Assembly: GCA_964394475.1 (NCBI GenBank)
Contig: CAYMXZ010000001.1
Location: forward strand, 4,949-68,948
Length of the DNA stretch: 64,000 nucleotides
Source: RQOF01 sp964394475
Lineage (GTDB): Bacteria > Calditrichota > Calditrichia > RBG-13-44-9
Direction of reading: 5' to 3'
Both the position numbers and the translations under genes were made by a program. The notes under the pieces are model-generated. The model saw only the letters and a program-made list of their open reading frames with translations. It was not told the DNA's origin and did not search any database. Positions 9,206 through 17,900 of the stretch are shown here, piece by piece (position 1 is the stretch's first letter; each line of letters begins with the position of its first letter).

Positions 9206-9952
9206 TTAATCTTGACGATGGTTATTGACAGAAAAATCGTTTTTAAAGAATCCCAATTTTTTGGCCATTTTGATAATTCCTCTTCCCATGGCTGATACCT
9301 GAAAAGCCTGGGCTGGATTATTCCATCCTTTTTCTTTCTTAATTTTATACCATTGCCGAGATTCAGGTAAGGCCGATATATTTAAAAGGAGGTTTACTAA
9401 AATTATATACAAAATAACATAAATATCATGGGTTCGATACCATAACCACGGAATAAGGAAAAGCAATCCGATGGTGTACGTCAGATATAAATCTCTCAAA
9501 ATAATAAGTCCAAAGATTAAACCACTGAAGGCACCGACGAAGACCCCTATCCAATCAATGGCAAAAATGCCTCCGTAGATGGCTGAAATGCCTCGCCCGC
9601 CGCGGAATTTGTGATATACTGGCCAGATGTGGCCCACCACTCCAGTCGTCGCAAAAACTAAATAATAATGAAATTCTGGAAACTGTGATTTTAAAAAGAT
9701 AGTTGGAATGAATACTTTTAGCACATCACAGACGTATGTTAAAAAACCAAACTTAGGCCCAACGTTGGTTGATACGGTAGTGGCGCTTACCAACTTCGTC
9801 ACAATCTTCTTATCACTTCCTTGAATTCCGAACGCAGTTTCTTCTGGCACTTTTTTATTTCTGCTAAACACATAGGTGATAATACGGGCAGAGGATATCG
9901 ATCCGATTAAATATCCCCCAATAGCGCTGCTTAATAAAGGCAATATATTCAT
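9206..9952 (-). CDS. Divergent PlsY-like glycerol-3-phosphate acyltransferase
   Basis: A 248-residue membrane protein of the PlsY family, which acylates glycerol-3-phosphate from acyl-phosphate. The start IGGYLIGSISSARII matches motif 1, and GHIWPVYHKFRGGRGISA matches motif 3 (usually GHxFPvFxxFKGGKGVAT). The glycine-rich motif, normally SGNxGATNVxR, reads SATTVSTNVGPK here, losing several glycines and the Arg. About 25 extra residues lie before it, and a longer C-terminal tail (about 205-248) follows. GGAGG seven bases upstream fixes the start. Because signature residues changed, this may be a paralogue with a different acceptor rather than the housekeeping PlsY. It lies between a His-domain phosphotransferase and a membrane methyltransferase. 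Confidence 0.78.
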   Translation of the reverse strand: MNILPLLSSAIGGYLIGSISSARIITYVFSRNKKVPEETAFGIQGSDKKIVTKLVSATTVSTNVGPKFGFLTYVCDVLKVFIPTIFLKSQFPEFHYYLVFATTGVVGHIWPVYHKFRGGRGISAIYGGIFAIDWIGVFVGAFSGLIFGLIILRDLYLTYTIGLLFLIPWLWYRTHDIYVILYIILVNLLLNISALPESRQWYKIKKEKGWNNPAQAFQVSAMGRGIIKMAKKLGFFKNDFSVNNHRQD

Positions 9953-9970
9953 GGTTTGACCTCCACTGAA

Positions 9971-12427
9971 TTAAAAATGTTTGAGATAAACCCGTCCGGT
10001 ATATCCATCGATGGTTAATTTCTGTCCATTTTTAATAATTTTTGTGGCATTTCTTACGCTCAAAACCGCTGGTAATCCGTATTCGCGCGCAATAATAGCG
10101 CCATGAGATAGTTGACCGCCGGTTTCTGTAATAATACCACCAATATTCGGAAATAAAGGTGTCCATCCGACATCGGTGAAAGGGACAATGAGAATATCTT
10201 GCCGGTTCAAACCAATTTTTACATCAGCAGGATCATAGATGACTCTGGCATATCCCTGCACCCTCCCTGCACTACCGCTTATTCCCTGCAGCCACTCTTC
10301 TTTTTCCTGCGGAATGAATGAAATTGCATCCTCACAAATTATCTCAGGTGGGGTTATATTCGTATCGCTGGCAATTTCTTTTATTCTTATTTCAACAATT
10401 CTTTTTGGATCGAAATTTTTACTCTCATTAGTAATCAGTTGCTGTAACTCTGAGTAAGAAAGGTGAAAAATATCATCTCGATGGAGTAAATATTTTTTTT
10501 CTACCAATTGCTCTCCCATTGTAAGGTAAATACGGCGCATCTGATAGGAATCTTCAGACATAAAAAGACTTAATTTTTCGCGAAGTTTTATATAAGTAAT
10601 GGTGGAATGCAACATACTATTAAAAATTATTCTCCTCCAGAAATTTAATTTTTGCTTTACATTTCGGATTGCTTTTTCTCGTTCTGTAGATCTAAAGCTC
10701 TCAGCATTGGTCACTGGTGATTCCAATTGTCGATGAATAGCCATCAATATAATCGACGGATTCTCGATCCATGGAGCTATAGAGAAATCGGTTCCGTTCA
10801 TGCTCAGATGACCATAATGGTTTAAGAACTCGTTAAATTTTTTCAAAAAGGTCTGACCTTCCATACGTTCCTGCACAATAGCCGGGAAAGAAGCAGAAGG
10901 GTTACTCGGGATGGTTAACTCTAATTTTCTGGCCAGTGCAGCCAATTCATGAATTTTTTGGTTGGGCTCCAGAGATTTTAATCCGATCAACCCGCTGATA
11001 AGATCGTTTGGATTGACTTCAGGCACATATCGATTGACAAATTTTTTTAATATTCTGTTACGGATGGTCATATTCATCGCTCCGATCCACATATACCACT
11101 GGGTTTGGCGATGATATTTTCTTAAAATTTGTATATGGTGAAGTAGAGCCTCTAATCGAAAATTTTTCCATTCCTGCTTTCGGAAATTACTGAGCCGCTC
11201 TTCATGGAGGTGGATAAAATTTTGTAATTTCTTTTTAATCATGGAATATTCCACCAAAAATATGATGAAACGTAAGCTGGTTTTTACGACTCGCAGGGAA
11301 AATTTCGGGTAGCGGTTGATCGCCTTTTCATCTCGCAGAATAGATTCAAAATAATTGATCGGTAAACCGATCTTCTGAAAAACGTCGGCCAGAAAAGTGA
11401 TATTGACATACACTCTGGAGTGTATTTTTTTGATTAAATGGTGGAAGTTTATATCATTTGGTCCATAGATGTAGCTAAATATACGGCCGAAAACATTGGT
11501 GGTCATATCGAGCAGATTGGTGGACCACACCAGATTTTTAATTAATCCAGGGGTCATATCAGAAACCAGTCGATTCGAATAGACCGGCTTCACGGTGATC
11601 GTCGTAATGGGTCGTGATTGGAGAATATAGAAAGATGAACCATCCCAGGCCCATTCCACGTCCTGTGGAGTATGAAACAGCGCACTTATTTTTTTTACAA
11701 TTTTTCCCAGTTCTTGTATTTGTGCAGGAGAGAGAACTGGTGAAGATGAATCCATGAGATGCTGTTCCACTAATTTCAACTCTGGATTAAGCAGATAACG
11801 ATCGGGAGTTATATGGCCGGCCGCTAATTTTTCTCCCAGACCTGAAGTGGCCTCAATCAGGATGCACGGATGGCCAGTCATCGGATTGGCACTAAAAGCG
11901 ACTCCGGCCGCTTTAGCTGAAATCATTTTTTGGATGATTATTGACATGGATAGCGGAGCGGAGCGTTTGAATTTCTCATTTTGTCCCAACTCTTTGCGAT
12001 AGGTGATAAAACGTTTGTTCAAAATTCCAGTATAACATTTTTGTATCGCAGCAATAAGCTGGTCATAATTTGTTATTTGCAGAAAAGAATCCAGTTGTCC
12101 AGCGTGGGAAGTATCAATTCTGTCTTCGCCGACCACCGAGGAACGAACGGCTAAAGGCCAATCAATCGCATGCTGAATTTTCAGTAACTCTAATTTTATT
12201 TTCTCTGGCAGCTCGTCAAGAATAAAAAGCCGTCCTTCATCGGTTTTTCGAATCATTTTTCGAAAAACCCGGCTGGAAAGAATGATAGCAGGTGGAACAT
12301 TAAATCCCATTTGATAAAGTTTGGCCAGGTTTGCACCTTTTCCCCCTGCTAATTTTTCCTGGCAGGCGCGTTTTTCAGATAATTGGATCAGATAACGACT
12401 CATATCGGCGAATTTATTTTGAAACAT
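9971..12427 (-). CDS. PEP-synthase-like phosphotransferase with ATP-grasp and swivelling His domains
   Basis: An 818-residue enzyme with the domain order of rifampin phosphotransferase. A PPDK_N-type ATP-binding domain (about 10-280) has GGKGANLAKLYQMGF, AVRSSVVGED, GVAFSANPMTG and DVEWAWDGSSFYILQSRPIT. A long helical middle domain (about 290-720) has no recognisable signature. A C-terminal swivelling phosphohistidine domain contains TETGGQLSHGAIIAREYG with catalytic His775. The TIM-barrel PEP/pyruvate domain of true PEP synthase is absent: the chain ends 43 residues after the His. ATP beta-phosphate transfer to an unknown acceptor is inferred. It heads the PlsY-like/methyltransferase cluster. 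Start codons 1 and 9 are both possible; neither has a good ribosome binding site. Confidence 0.82.
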   Translation of the reverse strand: MFQNKFADMSRYLIQLSEKRACQEKLAGGKGANLAKLYQMGFNVPPAIILSSRVFRKMIRKTDEGRLFILDELPEKIKLELLKIQHAIDWPLAVRSSVVGEDRIDTSHAGQLDSFLQITNYDQLIAAIQKCYTGILNKRFITYRKELGQNEKFKRSAPLSMSIIIQKMISAKAAGVAFSANPMTGHPCILIEATSGLGEKLAAGHITPDRYLLNPELKLVEQHLMDSSSPVLSPAQIQELGKIVKKISALFHTPQDVEWAWDGSSFYILQSRPITTITVKPVYSNRLVSDMTPGLIKNLVWSTNLLDMTTNVFGRIFSYIYGPNDINFHHLIKKIHSRVYVNITFLADVFQKIGLPINYFESILRDEKAINRYPKFSLRVVKTSLRFIIFLVEYSMIKKKLQNFIHLHEERLSNFRKQEWKNFRLEALLHHIQILRKYHRQTQWYMWIGAMNMTIRNRILKKFVNRYVPEVNPNDLISGLIGLKSLEPNQKIHELAALARKLELTIPSNPSASFPAIVQERMEGQTFLKKFNEFLNHYGHLSMNGTDFSIAPWIENPSIILMAIHRQLESPVTNAESFRSTEREKAIRNVKQKLNFWRRIIFNSMLHSTITYIKLREKLSLFMSEDSYQMRRIYLTMGEQLVEKKYLLHRDDIFHLSYSELQQLITNESKNFDPKRIVEIRIKEIASDTNITPPEIICEDAISFIPQEKEEWLQGISGSAGRVQGYARVIYDPADVKIGLNRQDILIVPFTDVGWTPLFPNIGGIITETGGQLSHGAIIAREYGLPAVLSVRNATKIIKNGQKLTIDGYTGRVYLKHF

Positions 12428-12814
12428 TTAAAATTTTTTAACACAAAATCAGCATCATCTTTTGGATAACGATACTTCCATTCCTGCTTTTTGCCCGTAA
12501 TCCAAAATCTAAATCAAGTAACTCGCGTCAACGAGAAGTTTTATCTCATGGTAACCTTAACTGCCCATTATTTTTTAAAATTATGATTCTCATACTAAGC
12601 CCAATGCTACTGGGATGTGAGTAAACCATATTATGTTTTCAGACAAGTCTTACTGATCCTTCATTTTTCACCGTCCCTGTTGTTGCATAAAGAACAAAAT
12701 AATAATGGATTTTTCTCTTCTTTTCTCAAACTACTTATAGTTAAGATCTTTTAAAAATAAAGTTAGGAGCTATCTAACAAATTTTTATTTGCCAAATAAA
12801 TTTAAAAAGACTTA
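12428..12814. other. Intergenic gap upstream of the phosphotransferase gene
   Basis: This 387-bp AT-rich stretch lies between the LolA-like gene's 3' end and the phosphotransferase-like gene's 5' end, both on the minus strand. I see no convincing gene or RNA in it. It should contain the promoter of the phosphotransferase cluster, but no clear -35/-10 pair stands out. A weak terminator for the LolA-like gene is listed separately. Confidence 0.5.
12753..12778 (-). terminator. Weak intrinsic terminator after the LolA-like gene
   Basis: On the minus strand, 36 bases after the LolA-like stop, GTTAG and CTAAC form a 5-bp stem with a 7-base loop followed directly by TTTATTTTT. The position at the end of the five-gene export operon fits a terminator, although the stem is short. 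Confidence 0.4.
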
Positions 12815-13552
12815 TTATTTTCGTAAAGAAGCCTTGGAAAAGATGTACTCTGGTATTTCGGCATTAAATTCAATTGATCGAATAATAAAAGTAGTTCCTT
12901 CGCCGCTTTTTAGCACATCTTTGAAATTGATTTCGGTTGCTACCCAGCGTTTTCCGATGTATTCGACTTTTTTAATTTCAGTAGTTTTCAGTAATTTTCC
13001 GCTCTTGGCGAAGCGTTCCTCTTTTAAAATAACAAATCTTTCCTGATCCACCCAGATTTTGCGAGTGGCATAGGCTACATCCGATAGCTTGGCAGTTAAT
13101 TGAAGCTTCCAGCATGGGCGGTCAGTTACAAGTTCTTCGCCGATTATGGTGGCATTGTACAGATCGGTGAGTCGTGCGTCTTCCATTAAATCTTCATATG
13201 AAAGGTCTGATCCCATGACCGATTGTCGTAACATGTGACCGGAGATCCGGATGGTTCGGTCAGTTGAAGGGGTATAAGTCCACAATTGATCGGCAATTTT
13301 TAGCATTTTGGTACCCCTCTCCCGCGGGGGCTCTAGATATTCAGTGAATGATTGTTCTCTCCCCTGAATCCAGGATTTTAATACAATGGTTCGATTCCCG
13401 CGCTGGCCACTGATATGCATCTCCGCCAGGGACACTTTATTTTCCGAGCCGAGATTTTGGTCAATCCTTCTCAAAATCCACTCCCCACCGGGCTCTTGCG
13501 CAAATAAGTTGACTATAATAGACCAGATCAAAATAAAAATAAGATTTTTCAT
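12815..13552 (-). CDS. LolA-like outer-membrane lipoprotein-sorting protein
   Basis: A 245-residue periplasmic protein with signal peptide MKNLIFILIWSIIVNLFA/QE. The mature chain looks like the LolA_like family, an open beta-barrel that carries hydrophobic cargo. It has IDQNLG, the MHISGQRGNRTIVLKSWIQG strands, EYLEPPRERGTKMLKIADQLW and DLSYEDLMED, which are typical of the group annotated as outer-membrane lipoprotein-sorting proteins. Its ATG overlaps the stop of the upstream permease (ATGA), so the two are translationally coupled. Together with two FtsX-type permeases, an ATPase and a barrel protein it suggests a dedicated Lol-like export route. Its cargo (lipid, lipoprotein or other hydrophobic molecule) is not known. 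Confidence 0.82.
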   Translation of the reverse strand: MKNLIFILIWSIIVNLFAQEPGGEWILRRIDQNLGSENKVSLAEMHISGQRGNRTIVLKSWIQGREQSFTEYLEPPRERGTKMLKIADQLWTYTPSTDRTIRISGHMLRQSVMGSDLSYEDLMEDARLTDLYNATIIGEELVTDRPCWKLQLTAKLSDVAYATRKIWVDQERFVILKEERFAKSGKLLKTTEIKKVEYIGKRWVATEINFKDVLKSGEGTTFIIRSIEFNAEIPEYIFSKASLRK

Positions 13553-14823
13553 GCTTCGAATTCCTTACTTAACTGAGAAGTTTGTCTTTTAAAAATTCCT
13601 ATACCCGCCATAGCAGTTCCCAGGAAAGTAGCTACTAATCCCGGAATGAATCCAATAATAAAACTCACTGGAGTAATCTGAGCACGCAATACATCGGAGA
13701 TGACCATCGAGGCATTTTTCAACATTCCAGAAATATCCAGTCCCTTCACCTGCAGATAGTACGATATTGCTAAACCAAGTAAGGTACCTAAAATGGAACC
13801 CATCAAGCCAATGATTAAAGATTCAGCGATCATTAATAGATAGAGATGTCTTTTATCTTCTCCGATGGCTAGGCGGATGCCAATTTCTCCATAGCGGCGT
13901 AAACTGGACATCAAACCGGCATTCCACAAAACGATGGCCATAATGATAACAAATATGCCCACGAAAATAGAAGATAGATAGGTGGTATAGTCTAAAATTT
14001 GTGCTAATCCCGCTTGCTCGCGCAGGGTAAACATTTCCGGTGAAAAGGAATCATCGCTCTGGGAAAATTTAGCATTAAATTTTTTCGCTATTTCTTTGGC
14101 CTGTTCATGGTGATAAAGGTGATCGTTAAAAAAACCAAGAATTTCCCCCGCCGCATCCGGCATATCAAGCGCCTGCTGGATATCATGAAGATCAGAGATC
14201 ATGGCCCCGCGATCCATAGCCGATATTCCAAATCGGATGGTTCCTACTATTTTGAAATTATAGGTGGCCATACTCCCATACATGCTGGAACTAATAAGAG
14301 TGGCAGTTTCATTTAGAGAAGCCTTCAGTTTTTGATACAATTCTTCACTCACCAGAATTTCCCCCGTTTGGGCGGGCAATCGTCCACGAACTAAAGCTCT
14401 GGAGAGTCGCAGGATCTGCGGTTCCAGGTTCTTGCCGGAAAACAAATCTACTCCCATACCGGCAATCGGGCTTTGACTTCTGGTCTCTCCCGAGTCGTCT
14501 GGAATATCCAGCAATCCCCCAAAACGAATGCGAGCGGTCCAATCCAGTTGGGGAAAATCGGCATAAAGCTGGTTCAACAGAGAATCCACGCCCATGTAAG
14601 CCAGGTCATTGGGAAGTTGATCGGCCTGTCTGGCATAGGCACGGGACATCACTTTTAGATGGCCAGTATTAAAGTTTGCATTCGCTTGTATGATATCATT
14701 TTCTGTACCTTTGATCCAACAGTAAAGCAAGACGGTTAGACTAACTCCTGCCATTACGATAAGAAGGGGAAAAAGACTGCGCGAACGGTCACGGATTATA
14801 CCTTTGATAATAAAAAAGATCAT
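13549..14823 (-). CDS. FtsX-type ABC transporter permease (LolC/E-like)
   Basis: A 424-residue inner-membrane permease of the MacB/LolE class. A first membrane helix (about 10-34) is followed by a large periplasmic domain (about 40-280). Three C-terminal helices form the FtsX domain (about 285-415), including the region LWNAGLMSSLRRYGEIGIRLAIGE, whose E-I-G-I-R segment contacts the ATPase in this family. The start overlaps the stop of the preceding permease (ATGA), and its own stop overlaps the LolA-like start. With the next permease it probably forms a heterodimer. The mechanotransmission mechanism is known for the family; the substrate here is inferred to be a membrane lipid or lipoprotein because of the LolA-like partner. 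Confidence 0.87.
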   Translation of the reverse strand: MIFFIIKGIIRDRSRSLFPLLIVMAGVSLTVLLYCWIKGTENDIIQANANFNTGHLKVMSRAYARQADQLPNDLAYMGVDSLLNQLYADFPQLDWTARIRFGGLLDIPDDSGETRSQSPIAGMGVDLFSGKNLEPQILRLSRALVRGRLPAQTGEILVSEELYQKLKASLNETATLISSSMYGSMATYNFKIVGTIRFGISAMDRGAMISDLHDIQQALDMPDAAGEILGFFNDHLYHHEQAKEIAKKFNAKFSQSDDSFSPEMFTLREQAGLAQILDYTTYLSSIFVGIFVIIMAIVLWNAGLMSSLRRYGEIGIRLAIGEDKRHLYLLMIAESLIIGLMGSILGTLLGLAISYYLQVKGLDISGMLKNASMVISDVLRAQITPVSFIIGFIPGLVATFLGTAMAGIGIFKRQTSQLSKEFEA

Positions 14824-15992
14824 ATCATTCTTCCCCGCAATGCATCGGTTGGTTTAAGTTTGGAAATTTTTCGGGTTGGCAGGAAACTGACGATGGTAGT
14901 AACCATTAAAACCAGCAATGTCGTTCCAATGATCAAACCTGCACTAAAAGCTGGAAATAATTTTTCGCCGATGGCAAAACCATAGGAATCTGCCTGGGTG
15001 GGAAGCTTCCAGCCAACTCTGACGAAGTAGGATAATAGTGGGATGCCGTATGCCGCCGCCAAAATGACTGCCAGAACTCCATGCAGGCTACCCTCCAGCG
15101 TGAAAAGTCTGATTACCTCTCCGCGGGTCATTCCCAGGGCCATTAAAGTCCCCATTTCTTTGCGCCGGCGAAATATGGAAAGCACCTGCGTATCAAAAAT
15201 AGCCAACATCGCTAAAAATAAGAGCAGAAGATAAATAATTGAAGAACCCACTGATTTTGATTTCACTAACTCATTTATGTCTTTGAGTAAAAAGTGGATA
15301 TCTCTAAACTTCCAGCCCTCGAGGGATGGCCGATTGACCACTCCAGATCTCATGATCACCAGCGTGGCCTCATCCGTTACTCCAACCATCTCCTGTAGCA
15401 ATTGAAGAGGAATCCACAGTTGTCCAATATCAATGGTCTGAACGGAGGTTTGCATTATTTGTACAATTTCCACTTCTTTGGCATCATAGGTGCCATTCAC
15501 ATCGCGCCATTGTAAAATCACCTGATCGCCCTGCTTTAGACCGGTGCTTTCTGCCATTCGCCGACCGATGAGAGCCGGGATCATATCGCTCGTGCCATGT
15601 AAAAAATGCGAAGGGATGGCAATTAATTTCTGCTCGGGGTCAATTCCATTAATAATAATTGGTTTGATTCTTCCTCCTGGATAAATAGTTCCAGGTATAA
15701 TAAGCAAGGGTGTTGCCTCACCCATAGAAATGAATTTTTTTAACGTTTCAGGGAGTGGTTGATGAGATTCATCCAGCGTCAAAGGATCATAAGGGTCGTA
15801 GTTTTCACTCCAGTATTGACCACCGCCATAATAGGTGTCGATCATGGCCTGTGCCGTTTGCTTATTCATCCCTTCTAACAAACCCTGCAACGAAACAATG
15901 GCAAAGAAAGCAAAGGAGAGCACAATCACATTTAACCAGGTACGTAAACCGGCCCCCAGTAAATTTTGCAGAGCTAATTTGATGATCACCAT
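14820..15992 (-). CDS. FtsX-type ABC transporter permease
   Basis: A 390-residue permease with the same layout as its downstream neighbour: one N-terminal helix (about 12-33), a periplasmic domain (about 40-245) and three C-terminal helices containing FDTQVLSIFRRRKEMGTLMALG, the FtsX-domain coupling region. It ends in a short basic cytoplasmic tail (RKISKLKPTDALRGRMI), as in MacB-type permeases. It is 35 bp downstream of the ATPase gene and overlaps the next permease by four bases. The ribosome binding site is weak, so translation may depend on the upstream gene. The two permeases are only distantly similar, consistent with a LolCE-like heterodimer rather than a recent duplication. Confidence 0.87.
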   Translation of the reverse strand: MVIIKLALQNLLGAGLRTWLNVIVLSFAFFAIVSLQGLLEGMNKQTAQAMIDTYYGGGQYWSENYDPYDPLTLDESHQPLPETLKKFISMGEATPLLIIPGTIYPGGRIKPIIINGIDPEQKLIAIPSHFLHGTSDMIPALIGRRMAESTGLKQGDQVILQWRDVNGTYDAKEVEIVQIMQTSVQTIDIGQLWIPLQLLQEMVGVTDEATLVIMRSGVVNRPSLEGWKFRDIHFLLKDINELVKSKSVGSSIIYLLLLFLAMLAIFDTQVLSIFRRRKEMGTLMALGMTRGEVIRLFTLEGSLHGVLAVILAAAYGIPLLSYFVRVGWKLPTQADSYGFAIGEKLFPAFSAGLIIGTTLLVLMVTTIVSFLPTRKISKLKPTDALRGRMI

Positions 15993-16027
15993 ATTTTATT
16001 CATCTTTAATTTTTTGAGTGAATGATT

Positions 16028-16723
16028 TTATTCTTTCTTTTCGTCCTTTACAACTTTGCCATCAAATAAAGTAATTTTTCGTTTCAGATATTGGATCACC
16101 TTTTCATCATGGGTAGAAAAAATAAAAGTCGTGTGCAATTCCCTGTTTAAATTTTCCATGGTTTTCAGAATATGATGCGAATTTTCTGCATCCAGGTTGG
16201 CGGTGGGTTCATCGGCCAGAATGATTTCTGGATTTTTCACGACGGCTCGGGCAATGGCTACCCGCTGACTTTCTCCTCCTGAAAGTTGATTGGGCCTGGA
16301 ATTGGCGCGATCCTGCAAGTAGACCCACTCCAGAGCTTGCATTACTCTTTTTTTCCTCTCACTCGCTGACAAACGCTGCAATAATAATGGAAATTCAACA
16401 TTTTCATATACCGTATAAACAGGCAATAAATTGAAAGTCTGAAAAATAAATCCAATATGATAGTTCCGCAATTTGGCCGCGCTTTTGTGAGAGAGGGTTT
16501 CCACCCGATGCTTTAATACCATCACGCTTCCGCTGGTCGGGATATCCAGTGAACCAACGATATTTAATAATGTAGTTTTTCCCGATCCGCTTGGACCTAC
16601 TATTCCGGCAAATTCGCCTCTATAAAAGGTTAAGTTTATGTGATCTAACGCCATCAGCTGGTTTTGACCCATTGGATATATTTTTACCACATCTCGCGTT
16701 TCGATAAGAATTTCGTTCTTCAT
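16028..16723 (-). CDS. LolD/MacB-type ABC transporter ATPase
   Basis: A 231-residue ABC ATPase with all motifs: Walker A GPSGSGKTT at about 43-51, Q-loop IFQTFNLLPVYTVYENVEFP, signature LSGGESQRVAIARA, Walker B IILADEPTANLD and H-loop STHDEK. The signature has Glu instead of the usual Gln (LSGGE), a tolerated variation. The sequence belongs to the MacB/LolD branch that powers FtsX-type permeases. GAGGAG before the ATG supports the start. It lies between the outer-membrane barrel gene and two permease genes of the same strand, so it almost certainly energises that exporter. Confidence 0.9.
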   Translation of the reverse strand: MKNEILIETRDVVKIYPMGQNQLMALDHINLTFYRGEFAGIVGPSGSGKTTLLNIVGSLDIPTSGSVMVLKHRVETLSHKSAAKLRNYHIGFIFQTFNLLPVYTVYENVEFPLLLQRLSASERKKRVMQALEWVYLQDRANSRPNQLSGGESQRVAIARAVVKNPEIILADEPTANLDAENSHHILKTMENLNRELHTTFIFSTHDEKVIQYLKRKITLFDGKVVKDEKKE

Positions 16724-16760
16724 GCTCTCCTCAAAAAAGTAAAATATTCAACAGATGCGC

Positions 16761-17900
16761 CTAATGATTAAACACCACCATGATCTGAAAACCTTTACCA
16801 GCGAAATTATTGACAACTGAGGAACTGGAATATGTACGAGTAATTTCTGGATTCCAAAATGCCATCAAGAAAAAAGACCAGTGATCATAAGTTCTCCGCC
16901 AACTAAAAAAACGATAGTAATCTTCCTGCTTCCAGTGGTAATACAAAATTCCTTGCAACTGATCCATGATTCCAATGGGATAGTTGAAAGAAACCCCGCT
17001 AATAGAAAATCCTTCTCCAGCAGTAAACGCGTTATCAGCCTCTTCTGAGATGAAGTGTTCGGCTAAAAGGTTCAGACCGTTGCCAATCTTGAGAGTGTAA
17101 TCTGCACCAATATTTCCCAGATGTCTCCAGGCATAGGGCCATAATTGATTGCTTTGCTGTGAAATGGTGAACTCCAGCCAAAGTCCAATTTCAAGATCCC
17201 ATTTACCATCCACACCAAAACGATTCTCAATCCCGGTCTGCTTGCCAAAGATGTCGATGGGAAGCAGTTTCTCGTTGAGTTGCAGTTTTCTGTGATGGAA
17301 GGATAAGGCCACTTCTCCCGCCGGCATTGGATACTGGATTCTTCCCCCAAATTCTGGTTGGTCTTTCAGAGAAGGATGAATTTCCCAACCCCGCAGATCT
17401 TTGTTTCCGATTAATCCCCATAACCAGATATTGGCATTGTTCAGGAAGTAATAACGCAAAAGCACGGCATACACTCCGCTGGTGATCTGTAACGGATCTC
17501 GCGGATCCAGTGAGTCGAACCACATCAGTGGCCGGAAAAGAGTAGCCGATCCAAAATTGATTTTCTGCAAACCAATCCGGAATTCGAATTGAGAGGTGGA
17601 GTATCGAGACCAAAATCGATAAAGTTTAATGTCTTGTGATGATTCACTTTTTTGAAAATTGTGGAAACGTCCGGAATGAAAGGCATTTAACGAAAATTCA
17701 AGATCCATATTATGTTCGCCGGGGAGAGCGTGGTGGAACATCAGGGTGGGAAGATAACGGATTCCATAAAAATGGTCTGGTGATGCGATATCATTCTGAC
17801 CATACCAGCCGGAAAGCTCTCCCTGCCAACCGATTGGTTTGGCATAAAGCTTCAGCATAAGCAATAAAACTATCACAAGGAACTGCAGGAACTTTCTCAT
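16761..17900 (-). CDS. Outer-membrane beta-barrel protein of the ABC export operon
   Basis: A 379-residue protein with signal peptide MRKFLQFLVIVLLLMLKLYA/KP. The mature chain consists of alternating aromatic-rich amphipathic strands (for example QFEFRIGLQKINFGSATLF and YPIGIMDQLQGILYYHWK) ending in a hydrophobic strand with terminal Phe-Asn-His, typical of a porin-like outer-membrane barrel. No specific family signature is clear; it is not TolC-like, lacking helical hairpins. It is the first gene of the operon that continues with an ATPase, two permeases and a LolA-like carrier, 37 bp before the ATPase. An outer-membrane acceptor or exit port for that exporter is inferred from this linkage only. 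Confidence 0.65.
   Translation of the reverse strand: MRKFLQFLVIVLLLMLKLYAKPIGWQGELSGWYGQNDIASPDHFYGIRYLPTLMFHHALPGEHNMDLEFSLNAFHSGRFHNFQKSESSQDIKLYRFWSRYSTSQFEFRIGLQKINFGSATLFRPLMWFDSLDPRDPLQITSGVYAVLLRYYFLNNANIWLWGLIGNKDLRGWEIHPSLKDQPEFGGRIQYPMPAGEVALSFHHRKLQLNEKLLPIDIFGKQTGIENRFGVDGKWDLEIGLWLEFTISQQSNQLWPYAWRHLGNIGADYTLKIGNGLNLLAEHFISEEADNAFTAGEGFSISGVSFNYPIGIMDQLQGILYYHWKQEDYYRFFSWRRTYDHWSFFLMAFWNPEITRTYSSSSVVNNFAGKGFQIMVVFNH

Noticed and set aside
9971..12427. True phosphoenolpyruvate synthase
   Set aside because: The PEP/pyruvate TIM-barrel domain that follows the His domain in PEP synthase is absent; the chain ends 43 residues after His775.
16761..17900. TolC-like outer-membrane factor for the exporter
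   Set aside because: The sequence is beta-strand rich with aromatic residues and has no long helical hairpins as in TolC.
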